Below, in pieces: positions 60,214 to 64,000 of a stretch of 64,000 nucleotides of DNA. A program made the translations under genes and the position numbers. This stretch comes from Candidatus Mesenet endosymbiont of Agriotes lineatus (GTDB lineage Bacteria > Pseudomonadota > Alphaproteobacteria > Rickettsiales > Anaplasmataceae). The stretch covers positions 1,410,811 through 1,474,810 of the forward strand of contig NZ_OZ026454.1 in NCBI RefSeq assembly GCF_964019585.1. Direction: 5' to 3'. A model generated the notes under the pieces. That model saw only the letters and a program-made list of their open reading frames with translations. It was not told the origin of the DNA and did no database searches. How positions within the stretch are numbered: the first letter of the stretch is position 1; each line of letters opens with the position of its first letter.

Positions 60214-61039
60214 TTAAAACTCATGCCTGAGGTTTGCGAGACCAGCAATTATGTTAAATCTCATGTTGTATTTCTTCTGAAAATTGCGATAGGTATGCGA
60301 CATGATTTTAAAAATCTTAATTTCACGGATTTTATGCTCCACTTTCATCCTAAATGATGCCAGCTTCCGATTGTGCTCTTTTTGATCGTCCGTCAGCAAT
60401 TTTTTTCGATACCTTTTATGCGGAATCATAACGTTACTCTGCAATTTTTGCCACCCCTGATATCCAGAATCTGCATACTTTATATTCTCTTTTGGTAACA
60501 TTTTTTCCTGCTTTCATATCTTAAAATCGTGAGTTCGACCTCTGTATGACTTTGACACTGATAGAATTTGCCCATCTTCTCTTATAACGATTTCCGTTTT
60601 TATCGTGTTTACTCTTTTCTTGCCAGAATAAGACAATTTTCTTTTTTTCCTGTCTTTTGGCCGTTCTATTGGTTGTTCTGTAACATCTGCTAATATCTTC
60701 AAAATTCTTTCTGGCGTCATAGTTCTGTCCTTTTTTATTGAGATTTTTTTAGCCAAAAGTGGTTCCATTTTCTTGAGTAATCGGCAGATGTTTGAGTTAT
60801 ACAAGTTGAATCGGTAACTCAAGAATCGGTGTGTTATGTAAGTTCTATAATACAGAATTATACAAAGTATTTTGTCTTCCAACACAGGCTATTTTGATGT
60901 TCTTCCATTTCCGTTTTTTAACTTTCTCCCACTCTGGGCGCACTTTTTCTATAACCTTTTCGAATTCTCTTATTGTCAGACCTGTTACATCTCGAAAATT
61001 CCTCGGATGTTCTTTTATATTATGGTAATTTATGCTCAT
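60214..61039 (-). mobile_element. IS5-family transposase pseudogene (three frames)
   Basis: Three successive minus-strand frames form one IS5-type transposase: SINYHNIKEHPRNFRDVTGL (from 61039), then FLSYRFNLYNSNICRLLKK through KTEIVIREDGQILSVSKSYRGRTHDFK (to 60514), then YADSGYQGWQKLQSN, and finally LASFRMKVEHKIREIKIFKI to stop 60214. Catalytic-region motifs (DSGYQG, FRMKVEHKIREIK) remain but frameshifts separate the parts. It is dead as written. Confidence 0.88.
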
Positions 61040-61109
61040 CTTGCCTCACTTTTTCTTGCTCTATCTCTCTTTATATAACCATTTCTCCTCTTTTGCACCA
61101 GGTCTTTAC

Positions 61110-61142
61110 TTATTCTAAGTGTCAGATCAAGTTTTATTTAGT
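61110..61142. repeat. 33-bp repeat, copy 2 (also at 40474-40506)
   Basis: Identical to 40474-40506 over 33 bases. Here it lies about 70 bases upstream of the IS5 transposase start and may mark that element's outer end. Confidence 0.8.
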
Positions 61143-61329
61143 ATACCTTAAATATTTTACTTTATTGCCATTCCAGATTCCACTACTGCAATGACTCTTG
61201 CCCTTAATTTACATTGATATGGTTTTGCCATTTTTCCTCTTTCTATCTTACCTATATACTTTTCTACCTTTGTGAATTAAGCTATAATACTGGATGTGTT
61301 TCCTGCTAGTTTTGGTGCTTTTGCGTATT

Positions 61330-62080
61330 CTCAATGTTACCTAAGTGGAGAACCCTCCACTTAACTTCAACTTGATAGTTTGCCCATTATTCCCGGCTCC
61401 TCTCTAATTTGGTGTTTGTCATACACACTTCTTTCATATCATGACAATGCTTATGCAATAAGGACAAATTTTTGGTTTGATTATTACTTATATTTCGATC
61501 TCGATGATGTACCTGTAATCTGACCTAAACCAAAGTTTACAATAATCACATTTGCTTTGCTGTAACTTCATCAGTTTTATCACTAGTGGTGATGTGCATG
61601 GTGTTTTACTTATACGCTTGCCCCAATATGTCCAATCCCCATCATAAGGGGACTCATTTCCCTTCACTTTGACATGTCGTTTTATAGAATGTGCTTAGTA
61701 AGAAATGCCTTATTACTTGTCATCAACCGCCAATTATCGTTTTTATATTTTCTAAACTCTTTATCCAGTATTTTTCTCTATTTTTGTGCCTATAAATTTC
61801 CTATTTTCCAAAGTTTCCCAAACATAATATTATCCATTGAACTAAACTTAAAATTGTCGAATTTGGCTCCCCCTCTAATAATAGGGTTAAGGTTATTCAT
61901 TACATCTTCCTGATATTTACCACGCATTTCTCTAAGCTTACGTTTAATAACCAGATTATGTTGTTTTATGACTTGGTTTAATCAATAACTTGTTTATTTT
62001 GTTTCATTGGATATTCCAAGAAAATTAAACCCTGGCTTTCTTCCATTTAGGGATTTAAGTGTGTGAGATATTCTTGTCTT
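61330..62080 (-). mobile_element. Group II intron remnant (maturase C-terminal half with HNH)
   Basis: Read leftward, shifted frames give HTLKSLNGRKPGFNFLGISN (reverse transcriptase end), KRKLREMRGKYQEDVMNNLNPIIRGGAKF (domain X region), KGNESPYDGDWTYWGKRISK, then KCDYCKLWF and LSLLHKHCHDM (HNH endonuclease). After the frame, GAGCC...GGTTCTC-type complementarity near 61370-61410 may be intron domain V. Stops and frameshifts are frequent and no RT active site (YADD) was found, so the element is dead and 5'-truncated. Family membership is clear from the motif order. Confidence 0.75.
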
Positions 62081-62936
62081 TTTGTGCAAGAAGAAACATT
62101 ACCTAAGCCATAAGTAGCACAAATCAGAGTAGTACAAATGCCTTGTATAAACAATGTGATATAAGGAAGGTAAAGCAGAAATAGGCTATGACTTTGCTTA
62201 ATTGATCTTTAACTATTTTTCAGCTTCTTCCCAAAAAATTGAACTAAACTAAAAACTCAGTTTATTGGGTGTTCTCTAAAATTTTAATAAAAACATTCTC
62301 ACCTTTGTACCTAAATGTCTACTATAGTGTTAATATTAGCTGGCTTTATACTAGAGCCTTAGTTGTATTGTAATGATATTATCTGCGTTAATGACTTCCA
62401 ACCTGATGAAAAAGGAGCCTTATATATTAATATCATAGTCAATAATAACATCGTTTTTCCACAACTGCAAAAATGAATATCACCTATAAAGATACTACTT
62501 CTACCAAGTTAACATCATCACTTATGTTTATTCCTATCTCTATTTCTTCATCTTTATACATTACATCCTCTCTTTTTTTATGAAAAGTATAAATCTTTTT
62601 ATCAAAGAAACATAGTTCTTTTTTTGGATATCTTTTCACAATTTCATTAAGATTTTTTCCTTTATCCTATTTATTATGCACAGGTTTTGATATTATATAA
62701 AAAAACCAACTTTTGTATTAGTCTATGTGCAAAACATCTTCCAAATTTTCATTTCCTTAACTTTCCTTTATTTGGCTTTGTCCTAGCTACACTATCCATC
62801 CCATCAGCATTTCTCTGACAATATTGTATATTTTTGATATTTACTGTACTTTTTTACAGATTGTAGCCTACTGCCTTCTTATCTCTTTCTTCATTACCAT
62901 GCCGTTGAAGCAGCAGCAGCTGAAAATAAAACCCTT
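62081..62936. other. Non-coding debris between group II remnant and corC-like gene
   Basis: No open frame of note and no RNA gene was recognised in this about 850-bp stretch. Short minus-strand pieces such as NADGMDSVARTKPNKGKLRK hint at another dead gene but cannot be assigned. Confidence 0.4.
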
Positions 62937-63806
62937 TTAAACCTTGTCACTCTTATACTCATCCTTACTATACTCACTTAAATCAAGTATCAATTTTTGT
63001 ATGTAACGTTCATTTGCCTCTTTTATTATAAATTTAACCCCATTTTTATGCTTGACCACTTCATTGATCAACGGTACTTTACCTGCAATTGCAAAAACTA
63101 AACCACTAATTGTAACATAATCCTCATCTTCAGAATCTTTAAGTTCTATACGCAATTTATCTTCAACTTCTTTGATTAAAGCCTTTGCTGATACTTCAAA
63201 CTTTTTTTCCGCTATTTTAGTAAAAAAAAAGCCAGGATTTTCATCATACTCACTCTTGCCTACACTTCCAACTATTCCTTTTACAAGATCAATCATAGAG
63301 ACTAAACCTTCAGTACAACCATATTCATCAAGAACAATTGCTAGATATTTTTGCGAAGATTGCATTTTTATAAACAAATTCATTATTTTCATTGATGGTG
63401 GTATATAAAATACATTACGTATTATACTTTTTAAGCTAATATTTTTATCAAAATTAAATAACACATCCTTTATATGTATAAATCCAATTATGTTATCAAG
63501 ATTACTCTTGTAGACCGGTACTTCTATATGATTACTATTCTTTAACTTATCAATTGCATCATCTTTGTCTATATCAATTGCATAGATTTCTGCACGTGGA
63601 ATTATTATATCCCTTATACTGTTATTACAGATCTCTACTACGTTATTAGACACGTTCAAACTATACAGCAAATTATTTTTTATCACAAACTCGGTCGCGC
63701 ATTTCCTAAAGGTAGAGCTACTTTTAAACAGTAATAAAAACAACTTACGTTTTATCTTTTCTAAAAAGGAGATCCTTTCCTGATTCTGTGTCATTCCTAA
63801 CTTCAA
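62937..63806 (-). CDS. CBS-domain protein of the CorC/HlyC (TlyC) family
   Basis: This 289-residue cytoplasmic protein has a pair of CBS domains (about 65-120, with IRDIIIPRAEIYAIDID and VPVYKSNLDNIIGFIHIKDV; and about 128-190, with YLAIVLDEYGCTEGLVSMIDL). A C-terminal CorC/HlyC transporter-associated domain (about 205-285) follows. The family is named for hemolysin or magnesium-efflux roles, neither of which can be assumed here. In Wolbachia a gene of this type (COG1253) flanks the replication origin; that fits the DnaA-box cluster just upstream of its start. A trailing charged C-terminus ends the protein. Confidence 0.9.
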   Translation of the reverse strand: MKLGMTQNQERISFLEKIKRKLFLLLFKSSSTFRKCATEFVIKNNLLYSLNVSNNVVEICNNSIRDIIIPRAEIYAIDIDKDDAIDKLKNSNHIEVPVYKSNLDNIIGFIHIKDVLFNFDKNISLKSIIRNVFYIPPSMKIMNLFIKMQSSQKYLAIVLDEYGCTEGLVSMIDLVKGIVGSVGKSEYDENPGFFFTKIAEKKFEVSAKALIKEVEDKLRIELKDSEDEDYVTISGLVFAIAGKVPLINEVVKHKNGVKFIIKEANERYIQKLILDLSEYSKDEYKSDKV

Positions 63807-64000
63807 TAAGTCAAATTTTGTGTTTATATTCTATAATAAACCAATAATCCATAAAAATTTCCATTGTTAATAAAGTCTGTATAACCTGTGGATAAATTAA
63901 AAAAAGAAAAAATATTCATAATTTATCCACAGGTTATCAACAGATTATTAAACAAAAAAAATTAAACATTGACTATAGTTATCCACAATATAAGTAGTGA
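63807..64000. other. Origin of replication (oriC), left part
   Basis: Four DnaA-box sequences lie within about 100 bases: TGTGGATAA (63887-63895, inverse), TTATCCACA (63923-63931), TTATCAACA (63934-63942, one mismatch) and TTATCCACA (63979-63987). ATAACCTGTGGATAAATT (63881-63898) and its exact complement (63920-63937) form an 18-bp inverted repeat around an A-rich 21-base centre. The published Wolbachia origin lies between the COG1253 CBS gene and hemE, matching this spot; hemE would be just beyond the window. No perfect CtrA site (TTAA-N7-TTAA) was found in the visible part. Confidence 0.85.

Noticed and set aside
60097..60357. Plus-strand 86-residue frame
   Set aside because: It overlaps, antisense, the end of the IS5 transposase pseudogene and has no recognisable features.
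63941..63966. CtrA-binding site in the origin
   Set aside because: Two TTAA half-sites (63948 and 63962) are 10 bases apart, not the required 7.

Overview
This window looks like a chromosome segment of an insect-type Wolbachia (Alphaproteobacteria, Rickettsiales, Anaplasmataceae). The DNA is strongly AT-rich. A 16S rRNA gene stands apart from any 23S or 5S gene. The metabolic genes are those of a reduced obligate intracellular genome. There are ankyrin-repeat proteins, a VirB2-like pilin, and many decayed insertion sequences. No phage WO structural genes and no cif-type genes were seen.

Layout. 1-2278 (minus): ispA, a membrane-anchored FKBP-like gene, then uvrB, which runs off the left edge. 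2281-3152: decayed sequence with an IS481-type remnant, then tRNA-Leu(CAA). 3157-8665: an old tandem duplication of [coiled-coil repeat gene, dut, mpg]. dut survives in one copy and mpg in the other, and an IS5 remnant holding a 287-nt inverted-repeat structure is lodged in the broken mpg copy. 8709-13864: pdxJ, an HU-like gene, rplM-rpsI-argC, a truncated aroA, a virB2-like pilin gene and ftsY. 13995-15356: IS630 and IS256 debris and an inverted-repeat element. 15394-21045: ankyrin/TM gene, gatA, yebC, tRNA-Gly, rpoD. 21150-30769: IS256 remnant, a 1319-aa membrane protein of unknown function, xerC, putA, folP. 30890-33740: IS5 and IS200 remnants, a second ankyrin gene, a dead gene. 34091-39734: rrs, sdhC-sdhD, an unknown 404-aa protein, ligA. 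39790-44570: dead genes, a glycosyltransferase-like fragment, an MFS transporter, an unknown membrane protein, and an IS110 element with a well-folded non-coding leader. 44798-58201: thiL, yihY, an SDR gene, an IS200 remnant, dnaK, rne, a prepilin-like gene, guaA, two small unknowns, and argD followed by an Fe(III) ABC permease gene. 58221-64000: a PleC-like histidine kinase gene, a repeat graveyard (IS5, group II intron), a CorC/TlyC-like CBS gene, and an origin of replication at the right edge.

Function. The intact genes cover DNA repair and replication (uvrB, mpg, dut, ligA, xerC), translation and quality control (rplM, rpsI, gatA, ftsY, dnaK, rne), cofactors (pdxJ, folP, thiL), isoprenoids (ispA), proline catabolism feeding the TCA cycle (putA, sdhCD), iron import, GMP synthesis and two-component signalling. 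Host interaction is suggested by the ankyrin proteins, the VirB2-like pilin, the paralogous coiled-coil proteins and several Wolbachia-type membrane proteins.

The observations most worth checking are the IS110 leader, which folds into two closed loops like a bridge RNA; the reciprocal decay of the 3157-8665 duplication; the 287-nt structured element; and the oriC segment, where an 18-bp perfect inverted repeat carries two DnaA boxes. Everything was read by eye. Family calls rest on motifs, and no database search was run.
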